Source: Zarea fungicola (lineage: Eukaryota; Ascomycota; Sordariomycetes; Hypocreales; Cordycipitaceae). From it: 64,000 nucleotides of DNA. The notes below the pieces were generated by a model. That model searched no databases. It was not told the origin of the DNA and saw only the letters and a list, made by a program, of their open reading frames with translations. Below, in pieces: positions 1 through 10,602 of the stretch. The stretch spans positions 248,001-312,000 of the forward strand of contig FWCC01000094.1 of the NCBI GenBank assembly GCA_900169235.1, read 5' to 3'. The translations under genes and the position numbers were made by a program. Each line of letters starts with the position of its first letter. The stretch's first letter is position 1.

Positions 1-32
1 ATCTAATTGGCAATACTCATAAACCTGACAAC

Positions 33-1334
33 ATGGTGGCCAATCTCTCAGGATACAGGGTGCCTGGTGTGCCGCACTATGAACCAGGTGCTATGAGAAG
101 ATGGATTATTCTTTCTACGTCATGGACAACAACATTCGCCGTCACCTCAGTTTGCCTCCGTCTTCTCAGTCGACGCATGAGAAAGCAAGCATTATGGTGG
201 GATGACTATCTCATCATGTTTTCCATGGTACATGCTGTCGAATAAAAACAAAATAACTGCAGAAGCTAACGGTCTAGATATGGAATTGGGTCGTCCTAGG
301 CATCGGATTTGCCATGTATATAGAGGGTGTTGGTAATCACGTCGATCAACTCTCCGAACATGCTGTGCAAAACATCTCCAAGTGGCTACTCATCACCGAA
401 ATTATCTACATTTGGAATCTCTGCTGGACAAAGCTGAGTCTCCTGCTCATGTATTACCGAATCTTCCACTATGCCGGCTTCAAGAAGCAGGTGGTTGTTG
501 TTGGTTCATTCGTCGTCATTTGGGCCATCACCATCTCCTTTCTTTTCACCTTTATCTGCAAGCCAGTAGAGAAGCTTTGGATTCCTGATCTACCTGGAAG
601 ATGCATCAACGAGGTGGGTGTTTGGCTTGCCAATGCCAGCAGCACCATCTTTAGCGACATTGTGATTCTACTCTTGCCTATTCCCCAGATCTGGCGGCTG
701 CACCTCAAAAAGAATGAAAAAGTCGGCTTGACGGTTGTATTCGGTCTCGGCTTCTTGTAAGTTTCCCTAGGGTTATTCTGGACCCCTTTGATCAGTAATT
801 GACAGCGAATGCAGTGCTGTCTTTACATCCTCCTACCGAACATGGGTTTTATTCAACTACGACAAAAACGATATTCCATATTCCTTGGCTCCGCTTCTCG
901 TCTGGTCTGATGTAGAAATGTGTGCCGGCATCATATCAGCGTGCCTGCCTACCCTTCGGCCAGTCCTGAACGCCGCCGCCAGCAAAATGGGCATCAGCCT
1001 CCGAATGACACGCTCGACCACTTCAGCCCCGCCGGATGCCACCATCGCAACAATTTCAAACATTAGCAGCAGAAAGCCACACGTTTCCGTCATGTCGACA
1101 CATCACGATCCGAGCGATAATAACCTCGATCGGAATCCGTTCTACAGATTGAATGACGAGTCCGACGCAGATGTCATGCTCGCTGCGACGGAAACGAGCT
1201 CGATTGGGAAATCGAGGCGAACCGAGTCCAAGGCAAGCTGCTATGAGCTACAGGCCATTGAGACGGCAGGATTTAGTGAGGAGTCTATTGAAAAGGCGTT
1301 TCAAACGCAACGCATGAACCATTCACGTGTCTGA
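33..1334 (+). CDS. SAT4-family / rhodopsin-domain integral membrane protein
   Basis: Three exons, 33-227, 278-756 and 815-1334, joined by short introns (donors GTACAT and GTAAGT; acceptors TAG and CAG) give 397 residues. The N-terminal two thirds is a series of hydrophobic segments ending in a characteristic stretch around residues 245-275 with 'SSYRTWVLFNYD' and 'APLLVWSDVEMCAG', typical of the fungal rhodopsin-domain (SAT4) family, followed by 'CLPTLRPVL'. The last 130 residues are hydrophilic and Ser/Thr/Glu-rich, a probable cytoplasmic tail. No N-terminal CFEM cysteine domain is visible, so it is not a full Pth11-type receptor. Family members are seven-TM proteins of mostly unknown function, found at plasma or internal membranes. 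The first ATG in the frame was used; an upstream exon beyond the window edge cannot be excluded. Confidence 0.85.
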
Positions 1335-1985
1335 GAACGACTTTGCACACGGGCGTGAGCAGAGCTGATGAAAATGCCACGCGGCAAAAGCCGAGTCTAC
1401 TTTCGAAGAGAAAAAAAAAAGAGCAGGAAGTTTGGTCCCCTTTAGCGCTTGTTGGACAGATAATGATTGAACGATTGGGCGGCGTTCGTGTTTCTGTTTA
1501 TCGATTTATGGTATTCTCCTTGTATACTAGTTGGAGGACTTGATCTGGCGGCATGCAGAAATAATTGCATACATTTTAAAAATATCGATTCCAAAGATAA
1601 ATTAGCTTGGCAAAGCTCCATTCATCCGAGTTAAATCGATCGAGTGACTAGATCAAAAAGGCCGATGCCGAGGGAGCTGTTTCGGGAGAACAGTCTTTGC
1701 CGCGCTAACCCAAGACATGGTCCATTCAGCCAAGCAAGCATCGATGACGGCATACCACTGAGTGGCATCGACGCTTGTGGCCGAGCTGCCAAAAGCCAAA
1801 AGCAGGATTTCGCGCTTTACGAGACGATTAGACTGGCATTTTCTCTTTTAACAACCAAACTCGAAACGGCTACGGGTAAAGGTTTTAATTGCCGATATCG
1901 TTCCTTCTTGTGGCTTTCCGCTCAACGACAGCATCACAGGCTACAAATTCGCTCGAGGCTTCAAGACTTCAGAAAATAGTTCGCA
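1335..1985. other. intergenic, no gene seen
   Basis: Downstream of the SAT4-family gene and upstream of the Rrt8-like gene. It contains an open frame at 1644-1979 without recognisable protein character. I see no RNA gene or repeat. Confidence 0.6.
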
Positions 1986-3331
1986 ATGAGCTCTGGCACT
2001 TCCTCCGGCGCGGCTGCTGGCAGCGACGGCAAGAAACAGGAAGCCAAGTCCCGCTCACGACGTGCCATGGATTCCGTCGGTGAAATGGCCGGCGACGTTC
2101 TGTAAGGCAATTCTCTACAAGGAATTGCGCAAAATTGTCAAGTTGCCAGCGCACACACCGCTAACGTCTATGGTGGTCGTACACAGCAAGGATGATCTGG
2201 GGGCGGCCCGCAAGGTTGCCATTGAGGCCATGAAGAGCCGGGCGTATCTGTATCCTTTCAAGGTATGCTTTCGCTGTGCAGTCGTTATTGTACGGTCGCT
2301 TAACACATGGACATTTTTGGTTCGTACAGGGCATGGTCTACTTCATCAGCCATCGCTCGCTCTGGCAGCCATTCCTTTCGCGCCTCGGCCCATACCTGAC
2401 ACTTTCGGCCGGCGTCGTCAGCGCCATGTTCGCTTTTACCTACCTGCCGCAGCTCGCCGTCCTCGTCTTTGTCAACGGGCCCTTTGCCGTCGTGTCCACG
2501 GTGCTGCTCGTGCTCAACGAGAGCTCTGCCATTATCAACACCATATCGCGTGGCTGGATGCTCCAGGAGCCTCTCCTCGACACATTCGACGGAACCCTGG
2601 TGGCACGCAACGAGATGGCTATAGTGCAAGAGGGTCGCGAGATCCGGTCTGGCAGTGACCCAGTGAAGCGCCTGGGCAGGGTGCTCAAGAACCCGTTTGA
2701 AAGATTTGGCCCGAAAGCCATGATTCGATATTTGATGTATCTGCCGCTCAACTTTATCCCCATTGTGGGCACGATTGCCTTTGTGGGCTTGCAGGGTGAG
2801 TACATACGGCTTCTGGCGTGTCACTGCCACTGGGCTGACTGGGATGATATAGGTCGGATCCGAGGGCGCTCGGTTCATGAGCGGGTAAGAAGAAAACCGG
2901 CCGTGATGCGGTTCTTTATCCGGGCACTAATCCTGGGAATAGTATTTCCAACTGAAGAAGTGGTCACAGTCGCAAAGAAAGAGCTGGGTGGACAAGCACG
3001 TGGGAGCGTATACTTCGTGAGTCGAGCCGACTGCATAAGATTTCCGCACAGAAGACTAATGTCGTGACAGTTTTGGGCTAGTTGCAACCGTCCTGGAAAT
3101 GATTCCCCTTGCCAACATGTTCTTCACATATACAAACACAGGTAAATTGCGGGTAGAACTGCGGGTAGAAGCGTTTGACAATGCGGCTAATAAAATTTGA
3201 TTTGTATTCTAGTTGGCGCGGCGTTGTGGGCGGCAGATATTGAGGCGCACGGCACATCGCTAACAAGGGAGACGGCACCGAATCTGCGCGCGGCTGCCGA
3301 AAGGGCAACGGGGGAGAAGGCGGAGCTGTAG
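1986..3331 (+). CDS. Rrt8/EI24-like multispanning membrane protein
   Basis: Seven exons (1986-2101, 2187-2262, 2330-2795, 2853-2884, 2943-3016, 3071-3141, 3213-3331) give 317 residues in one frame. The pattern fits the fungal Rrt8/EI24-like family: 'YFISHRSLW' before the first hydrophobic block, 'FAFTYLPQLAVL', a long segment ending 'RYLMYLPLNFIPIVGT', then 'RYFQLKKW', 'WVDKHVGAYTSFG' and 'TNTVGAALWAADIE' near the C-terminus. In yeast Rrt8 is linked to outer spore wall assembly and lipid droplets; here only a membrane role in lipid or wall biology can be inferred. The fourth exon is only 32 nt. Intron 2796-2852 carries no in-frame stop, so a plain open-frame view fuses it into the protein; splicing restores the conserved sequence on both sides. 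Confidence 0.82.
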
Positions 3332-4679
3332 AAATAATGAAAAGGACAACAATGCTGTTGGAAGTGCGTGGGTAGCTGCCTCGTCTCTCCTCGTCTCCCT
3401 TATATTTTGGTCGTCGTATATTTACGACGGTAGAGGCACGGAGTAGTAGGCTATTACGATTTACCTAGGGTCCCAGCAAGCAGCAAGAAACTTTGGAAAC
3501 CCAATGATCCAACCACTAGGTACCTTGGCAAGTAGTCATTAAATTCGGAATCCTCGGGCTGTTTTTCTTTCTTCAGCTCATGCTTGACGGTGTGTCGAGG
3601 AATTTGGTGCAGAGTTCGCCGGAGATGTCGTCCAAAGCTGCGACACTCATCGCCGCCACTAGTTTGCTCCTGGACCGCGCGTCGCGACTGAAAAACGTTG
3701 TAGAATGCGGAATGGCCGTGTTGGAAGAAACCGGAGATGCCTCGACGGGATTGCCACCAAGGAAGGGCGAGGTAGGCCGTGCACTCTGATTTGTGGAGAT
3801 TTTCTGTCACGAATGGAATCGAGTTTTCTGGCGGTTGCCCAGCAGCTATTCGCCTACCAGCCCAACCAAACTACCTATATAAGTTTTTAGTTAGTGTCTT
3901 GGTGTCGTACCAAACGCGGCGGGGGTCACCCAGTTCCGCTCCGGCTATCGAGGCAGGCCAATGGAGGCGAATAAAAGGTTAACCTTGTGGCACCTGGTGG
4001 GCTGGTGAGCATTTAACAGGTTGATTGAATTGGATAGATAGCGAATTGGTTTCGTTGGGTTCGGGGCAGGTCCAGAAAATGTACTCCAGTATGAAGTAAT
4101 CGGCGGTGCATGTAAATGAGCTTTGTCTTTCTTTCTTTCTCTCTTTTTTTTGGCAAGGCAAATTAGACGAGGACTAGTGGGTGAAAATTGTCTTTTTCTT
4201 ATTCCATTACTTGGTAAATTAAACCCCGAGTAGTAAATGAATCAGGTGCATACTGCCGCCCATGCCCCGTTCTTGTGGTAGGTTGAAGTCCTCAACACTA
4301 CTAGGTACTAACGGAGTACAAGTTACAGGTATCGGGGTATCAGCCTCCCCTGCCTAGGTACGAACCCCGCTGAAGCCACTCAAGCTTCCCACCGGCCGCC
4401 CCCACCATCTCTTCCAACGACACTGGGCTACAGCGTCATTACAGCGGCGTTCAGTGCCATTCTCCCCGAGCGACTACCCAGCTGGCAGCTCCCTCAGGAT
4501 ATGCAGGCATCAGATTTGGCATTCTCTCATAAGCGCTCCGTCATCCGTAGCCCGCCCGCCCAACCTATTTCTCTTCCCTTTCCTTCCCCATCTATTTACC
4601 TCATTTCTCTTCTTGTCACATCCTCCGGACAAGAACTTCAACTTTTTCATTCTCGATACCCCAGAATACTTCATTCACA
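3332..4679. other. intergenic region and transaldolase promoter
   Basis: No convincing gene. A minus-strand open frame at 3454-3810 lacks protein-like composition. CTAGGTAC-type palindromic words occur near 3516, 4301 and 4356. The last 150 bases are strongly pyrimidine-rich. Confidence 0.6.
4545..4650 (+). promoter_or_regulatory. CT-rich tract upstream of transaldolase
   Basis: A C+T-dominated stretch (blocks such as CTCTTCCCTTTCCTTCCCC) ends about 30 bases before the start codon. Such tracts are common just upstream of the start in highly expressed filamentous-fungal genes. The regulatory role is inferred. Confidence 0.45.
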
Positions 4680-6253
4680 ATGGCCAACTCTCTCGAGCAA
4701 CTCAAGGCCAGCGGCACTGTAAGTCTTCTCTGTGGCAAACTAACTGACTGCATCTACCCCGCCATGGAATTGTTGCCCCTCGCCTGCCGCCGTCGCCGTC
4801 GCCTTGCACCAACCCGTTGCCTCATGCCAATCGGTGTAGGGACCTGCATTGGTGACCGCCGCACGATTGAGTAGGCAGAGGAACATGTACATCTTATCCA
4901 TCCTGTCAATTTCTTCATAGTCCGGATACTGCGTCATTTCTTACTTATCCCATCCGCTACCACATCCATGAATTCAAAGCTTCGAACCCCGCTGACATCA
5001 TTTCTCATTAGGTTGTCGTTTGCGACTCTGGTAAATTCCCGCAGCTGCAACCAGCAACAATTCAACCTAAACTAACCCCTACTTCTGTTTTCTAGGTGAT
5101 TTCGCTAGTTAGTGATCCTCCCTCGACATCATTTTTTTTATGTTGCGGCCGATTCTGAGAAAAGCACTCGCAATCGGCTCTCAGCGCGACTCCACCCCTT
5201 GCCGAGTCTCAACAAAACAAATGCTAACCATCTCGGCAGCCATCGACAAGTACAAGCCCCAGGATGCCACCACCAACCCTTCGCTTATCCTCGCTGCTTC
5301 CAAGAAGGCTGAGTACGCCAAGCTGATCGATGATGCCGTTGCCTTCGCCAAGAAGAAGGGTGGCGACGTCGACGCTCAGGTTGACGCTGCTCTTGACCGT
5401 CTCCTGGTTGAGTTCGGCCAGGAGATCCTCAAGATCATTCCCGGCCGTGTCTCCACCGAAGTTGACGCCCAGCTCTCTTTTGATACCCAGGGCTCCGTTG
5501 ACAAGGCCCTCCACATTATTAACGTATGTGCTTCGACCCAATGGGCTATTTCGCAGAGCTAACCACCCAAAACAGCTCTACAAGGAGCAGGGCATCTCCA
5601 AGGACCGTGTTCTGATCAAGATTGCCTCCACCTGGGAGGGAATCAAGGCCGCCGAGATCCTTCAGCGCGACCACGCCATCAACTGCAACCTAACCCTCAT
5701 GTTCTCTCTTCCTCAGGCCATTGCCGCTGCTGAGGCCGACGCCTTCCTCATCTCCCCCTTTGTCGGCCGTATTCTTGACTGGTACAAGGCCGCCACCAAG
5801 CAGGAGTACACCAAGGAGAACGACCCTGGTGTGAGCTCCGTCAAGGCAATCTTCGACTACTACAAGAAGTTTGGCTACAAGACCATTGTCATGGGTGCCT
5901 CTTTCCGCAACACTGGCGAGATCACTGAACTTGCTGGTTGTGACTACCTCACCATCTCTGTATGCTTTATCCTATATCCTTCTTGACATACAAACCAACT
6001 AACCGATCCTTTTTAGCCTGGTCTGCTCGAGGATCTCCTAAACAGCTCCGAGGCTGTGCCCAAGAAGCTCGACGCTGCTTCCGCAGCTTCGCTCAACATC
6101 GAGCGCAAGACTTACATCAAGAATGAGGCTGCCTTCCGCTTCGACTTCAACGAGGAGCAGATGGCCGTCGAGAAGCTCCGTGAGGGTATCAGCAAGTTTG
6201 CTGCCGACACTGTCACACTCAAGAAGATCATTAAGGACAAGGTTGTTGCCTAA
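4680..6253 (+). CDS. TAL1: transaldolase
   Basis: Six exons (4680-4718, 5012-5030, 5096-5107, 5240-5523, 5576-5959, 6017-6253) give 324 residues, close to the usual 320-335. It transfers a dihydroxyacetone unit between sugar phosphates in the non-oxidative pentose phosphate pathway, in the cytosol. Diagnostic stretches are 'VVVCDSGDF' near the N-terminus, '[10 protein letters not shown]', and '[11 protein letters not shown]', which holds the Schiff-base lysine, followed by '[11 protein letters not shown]' and 'GCDYLTIS'. The N-terminus is split over three tiny exons of 39, 19 and 12 nt; all are needed to rebuild the conserved 'DSGDFATIDKY' region. Intron 1 is long (293 bp) for this window. 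The start is supported by in-frame continuity and a CT-rich leader. Identification is secure; the 12-nt exon rests on splice signals plus family conservation. Confidence 0.95.
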
Positions 6254-7402
6254 AAGTGCAACTAAAAATGGCGGGGTTCGTGTGTGGGTTGCACAGCGTT
6301 TCTACAGGACTGGTTAAAATTGTATAAGCAGGAACGCGCCTTGCTTTGGCCAATAATTATGTGTCCTAAATTGCAATGAATGAGAAAAAACTAATGAATT
6401 CAATTATGATTATCAAGAACAACATTTGCCCGTATAAATGCTGTATGCAACTCTATGTTTTCATGGTTTATTAATCTAGTAGCTCCGGAGCTCGCACCTG
6501 ATGGCATCTTACGGCTGCGCCTGAGTTATTTTTGCGTCTATTTGCTTGCTTGGCAAGTTGACAGATCAGCTAAATTGTCTGTGCCGCTCGGAGATGTTGT
6601 ACCAGACTTGGGGGGCATTACGTGCAATTCATCGTTGAGTTTGAGCCATTGCCTGCCCCAACAAGACATCTGGCTAGTTGGTTCCTTCAACAAGGAAATT
6701 CTCCAGGTCGATTGGCAACTCCCTGGTCAACAGCAGGATGGCCATCGCAGTGCCAGCTCCTTGTGGACCATCCGTAGATTTAACCTATGATGACCAGAGT
6801 CGTCAACGCCGAATCCCAAAACGTGGTGCAGGGGTCGCTTTCCAGTCTACCCTGGCTTCACATGGTTGTTGAAGCCAGAAATGTCTCAGACGGCGGTTGC
6901 TTGAATGGCCAGCTTGCTCTGCCCACCTCTTCAGGCCGTCTTCTGTGCGACATTGGTCGCTACAATTTCCATCGTAGGGCTGTACTGGTAGGCAAGGCAA
7001 ACACGCACAGAGCTCGAGACAACTTGAGCTTAAGTTCTCATCCTCAACTAATGAATGTGCACTGTGAAAACGGGGAAGGTGATATTACACATATTTACAC
7101 ACCTTTACACACAACAGTACTGTTCCGTATGCAAACTTCCCAGTCACACAATGAATGGCCAAAGACGCTCAAGTCACTGCTCCTCTTAGGGGCAAAAATT
7201 ATTGAGGAAGACGAGAAAGAGAGGGTAGATTTAAAGCCAAGCACTGGCGTAAATACGAGGGTCTATCATGATGTGGTATCTATAATAATATCTAGTGCAA
7301 TAAACAAATTGGTATCGTAGAAATCAAGCCAAATTAACAGTAAAGTACTTGGCCAAACAAAGAAGACGATGAAGACAACAAACCAACCCAAAAGAAAATC
7401 GC
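6254..7402. other. convergent intergenic region
   Basis: Lies between the 3' ends of transaldolase and the Ppn2-like gene. It contains an open frame at 6787-7320 of low-complexity composition with no family resemblance. No RNA gene seen. Confidence 0.6.
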
Positions 7403-8533
7403 TCATCGCTTATACTTCTTGCAAGAAACTTGACGAATCTTGTGCGTCAGATCTCCTTTCTTATTCAGCTGCACAATCAGCGCAGTAAGCTCGCCGCCAT
7501 TCACGCAGGCCGAGTCGAGCCCAAACGTATACTTGCCCACCGTCAGTCCACGTTTGGCATCGTGGCCGTACACGACGGTGCGGCGACTGGCCTTGCGGAT
7601 ACGGGACTGGCGGCGGTCCCACAGCCGAGCCCATTTCAGGCCCTCATGGGTGTCGACGGGGATAAGTTCCGCGGGCGCGATATCAGCCTGTGCGTCGTCG
7701 CCGTCATCGTTGTCGTCGTAGTCCTCATCATCTAAATTAGACTCCTCGTCGAAAAAATCATCCTCTTCTGGAACTGGCAAGGCAAGCGCCAGTGGCGGCG
7801 GCTCGATGAGAGAGCGCATATTCATGACAGCCCAGGGGTCTTGCTTGGCGGGGCGGATACCAGGAACAAGGCCGGCATGGACGACGTACATGGCCAGCGC
7901 ATCGGCAGAGAGAATCAGCGGCCGCTGTGCAAGCCACTTGATTTGCTCCCGTGAGAGCTGGCGCGCCGTCTCCAAGTCAGGCTTTGAGCTGCGGCGGACC
8001 TGGTAGTCTGGGTAGGTGACATTCAGGCCGGCCGCTTCCTGCTCGTCATGCGAGGCAAGCGCCAGCAGGATACGGTCCTCATGGTTGCCGCGCACGGCCG
8101 ACGCACCGAGTTCCATGAGGCGAGCAATGACCCTGCTCGAGTGCGGTCCCTTGTTGACCATATCGCCGGCGGCCACAATGTGATCTGTGGCGCCGTCGTA
8201 GGAGATGTGCTTGAGCAGCTTCTCAAACGACTTGTCCATGCCATGGATATCGCCCACAATGATCAGTCGTCGTCCGTTTTGCGCGGTGGGGATCACCTCG
8301 CTGGGCAGCTGCTCCAGCATGGTGAGGCCGTCGAGTTTTCGGTGCCTGCCGGAGGAGTTGACGTCATCCTCACCGCCCCAAGATTTTATCCTCCAGGCAC
8401 CCAGCGACATAATAGGGACTTCTGAAAATTGGGCGACAGCAATGAGAGATATGGTCACAAACACGGCAATAATCATGATTGTAGCAACTCGTCGGCGCCT
8501 CGACGGCTGAGCGTTGCTTCGAAGGCGAGGCAT
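7403..8533 (-). CDS. PPN2: Ppn2-like metallophosphatase (vacuolar endopolyphosphatase type)
   Basis: Single exon, 376 residues. A basic N-terminus precedes one membrane segment at about residues 17-36, a type II topology. The rest is a PPP/calcineurin-like metallophosphoesterase: GDIHG at 94-98, GDMVNKGP from 123, GNHED at 149-153, then 'HAGLVPGI' and 'YGHDA' supplying later metal-binding histidines. An acidic Asp/Glu insert (about residues 255-285) interrupts the region between them. This matches yeast Ppn2, a zinc-dependent vacuolar endopolyphosphatase that enters the vacuole through the MVB pathway; cleavage of polyphosphate chains is therefore inferred. All catalytic motifs are present. 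The first ATG is used; a GT microsatellite lies just upstream. Confidence 0.85.
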   Translation of the reverse strand: MPRLRSNAQPSRRRRVATIMIIAVFVTISLIAVAQFSEVPIMSLGAWRIKSWGGEDDVNSSGRHRKLDGLTMLEQLPSEVIPTAQNGRRLIIVGDIHGMDKSFEKLLKHISYDGATDHIVAAGDMVNKGPHSSRVIARLMELGASAVRGNHEDRILLALASHDEQEAAGLNVTYPDYQVRRSSKPDLETARQLSREQIKWLAQRPLILSADALAMYVVHAGLVPGIRPAKQDPWAVMNMRSLIEPPPLALALPVPEEDDFFDEESNLDDEDYDDNDDGDDAQADIAPAELIPVDTHEGLKWARLWDRRQSRIRKASRRTVVYGHDAKRGLTVGKYTFGLDSACVNGGELTALIVQLNKKGDLTHKIRQVSCKKYKR

Positions 8534-8551
8534 AGTGGGTTGTTGGCGTGG

Positions 8552-8579
8552 ATGTGTGTGAGTGTGTGTGTGTGTGTGT
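8552..8579. repeat. (GT)n microsatellite
   Basis: An almost perfect GT run with one GA interruption, 20-50 bases upstream of the Ppn2-like start codon, probably in its 5' leader. Confidence 0.9.
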
Positions 8580-9689
8580 ACCTGACGCTAATGTTGTGTT
8601 GCTGTAGATCGCTGCGAGGGGCCGAATGTACCTTGTACGAATGCATGTAGGCAGGCCCGGCAGAGTAGATCGGCCTGAGGGACAGGATAAGAAATCAGAA
8701 AAAGGGCAATGTGCCTACAATGATATAAAGAACAGGAAGATTGGCAAAGCAACCGGCACGAAGACGTCACAGAAAAGAATTAGCTGGCCCGGTTCAGGCA
8801 GCAAGCTAAATGACCCTGAGGGTCAGGAGGCTGTTTTCCGCGTTGGCATTTGCCTGTCTCACTTCTCTAGGAAGCCCCGTTGGATTCTTTCAGTGCCTGT
8901 TTTTTTAGAGGGTTTTAGTGGCGTCATGGCGGCCATGATGTGGCTTTAGTGGGCTTTTATGTCCCTTGTTTACGTTGACGGGATGCTTTCGGTATTGGAC
9001 AAGGTTTTAGTGCTAAAATTGTTGATGTGAGTCGGCAGTAGCTAATGGCATGGCCAGAGCGAATGCCACATGCAGTCCAAGTCGTCACAGCTTATTGTAT
9101 TGCCTTCCTGAGATGAAACGGACTTGTAAATTAAAATAATAATAATAATAATAATAATAAATTCATGGTTCAAACAGAACGGGCCATGGGTCCGTGTTTC
9201 TCTCCCGAACCTCTACTGCACCAGTCTATGCTAGGTACTCTGTAGCATCAACATGGCAAGGTTCAGCACTAGTTTAACCGTACAGCTATGCGTTTTCACA
9301 TCAAATTCAAAAACGACTCGCCCGTAATTTCGGGTTCGAAGGCTGTGCGGCCCACTCCGTGCCTTTGGTTGTTGGAGCCACACGAATCCTCCAGCCATGC
9401 AACCAAACAATCATAGAGTTGTGAATATGAATGTCATTTGGACTGGAATAATTTCAAATGCGAAATGATGCTCATAGCCGGTCAGGTATTTGGCCAGCCA
9501 ACTCCGTATATCGTACACGGCCTGCCCATCACAGCAGCCAGAACAAGATAACCCCAACCAAACGCCAAGATACAATGCCTTATCAAGAGAATCGTATACA
9601 CAGAAGCAGAAGCAAGTGATGGCTTCGACCTCTTCCCGTTGCGAAATCCGTGCCCAATCGATCAGCAGGTTTTTCTCCTATTTTTTCTT
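8580..9689. other. intergenic, no gene seen
   Basis: Between the Ppn2-like promoter and the 3' end of PET191. Apart from the trinucleotide run at 9135-9160 nothing is recognisable. Confidence 0.6.
9135..9160. repeat. (AAT)n microsatellite
   Basis: Eight uninterrupted AAT units in gene-free DNA. Confidence 0.9.
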
Positions 9690-10165
9690 TCACTTTTGAT
9701 TCGCCGCCGCAATCGCCGCCTGCTCGGCTCGGTATCGCTCGTTTTCGAGATCTCTCCAATCAGGCGCCACCGGCTCGTTACCACTCGTCTCTTTGACCAC
9801 GCCGCCAAAAGCCGACGAACCTGCATAAAGCTGGTACCCCTTGTCCGTGTCCCGGGGGCCGTTGGTCGACTCGCTCTTGTACGCCACAGGCATGTTGCCA
9901 CGGAAGCGCTTGCGCATGTCAACCATGCCGCGCTTGCAGTCACCGAAGCCCTTCTTCAGTTGTTGGCATTTGGTCGGTAATGTGGAAGAGAGTGGTTCGC
10001 GCAGACAATCGGCCGCTCGGTTGCGCTGGACCATGACACAGTCGGATTCTTGGAGGCATTGTGCCAGTGCCTCTCCTATTGAGTCAGACTCGTGGTTAGC
10101 GCGCACAGGGATTTTCAACAACAATTCTGCCTCCACATACGCAATTCTTGGCATGAGCTTGGCAT
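9690..10165 (-). CDS. PET191: cytochrome c oxidase assembly protein Pet191 (COA5 family)
   Basis: Two exons on the minus strand, 10165-10141 and 10075-9690, give 136 residues. The first exon supplies only eight codons plus one base ('MPSSCQEL'); the 65-bp intron has a GTATGT donor, GCTAAC branch site and TAG acceptor. The joined N-terminus 'SCQELREALAQCLQESDCVM' followed by 'DCLREPL', 'LPTKCQQLKKGFGDCKRGMVDMRKRFRGN' (in shorter pieces: CX-spaced cysteines, RKRFRGN) is the Pet191 twin-CX9C core. These proteins enter the mitochondrial intermembrane space by the Mia40 route and are required for assembly of complex IV. The tail ('LYAGSSAFGGV', 'SGNEP') is the usual filamentous-fungal extension. 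The unspliced frame would give a wrong, longer N-terminus. Confidence 0.93.
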
Positions 10166-10602
10166 TGTGAATTTTCAAGACTCCTTCGATGTAGCTCACG
10201 AAACAAAGCTGCTGCAGAATCGATGATGACTTGAGCGAATCTGCTCCCACTAACTAGTTCGATTCTGGAAAGCTTTCGTGGTCGTCTGATTGGTCATCTA
10301 GACCCGCCACAGTATCTGAGCTGAGCCACAATTTGCATGCCACGCTAACACTAATTAGGGGGCGCCTCTCTCGCCATGTTCTTGCACCTGACTGCAGCCA
10401 CAGTGACACAACATTCTAGTGAGAGCTTCACAAGCATGTGACATCATTCTCTTTCCCGTTACTACTTGTATACCTATGCTTTCTCAACTTGCGATACGCC
10501 GCTAGAGCTTCGTTCCTCTATTTCCTTCCAAGTTGATTCTAGCAACTGCCATGTCGCCATCTACACCTGGGTGCATTTAATTCTTCGAAAACTCGCGCCG
10601 CA
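10166..10602. promoter_or_regulatory. divergent promoter region, PET191 / lipase
   Basis: 437 bases between two divergent start codons. No specific site could be named. Confidence 0.5.

Noticed and set aside
2796..2852. Frame of the Rrt8-like protein continuing through an intron
   Set aside because: The stretch has GTGAGT and TAG borders, and removing it keeps the conserved RYFQLKKW region in phase, so it was treated as an intron.
2300..2878. 192-codon minus-strand frame
   Set aside because: Antisense shadow of the Rrt8-like exon 3.
3454..3810. 118-codon minus-strand frame
   Set aside because: Composition is not protein-like and it overlaps equally long frames on the other strand.
6787..7320. 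177-codon open frame between transaldolase and the Ppn2-like gene
   Set aside because: No family-like motifs, mixed low-complexity composition, lies in the shared 3' region of two convergent genes and has no clear splice or promoter context.
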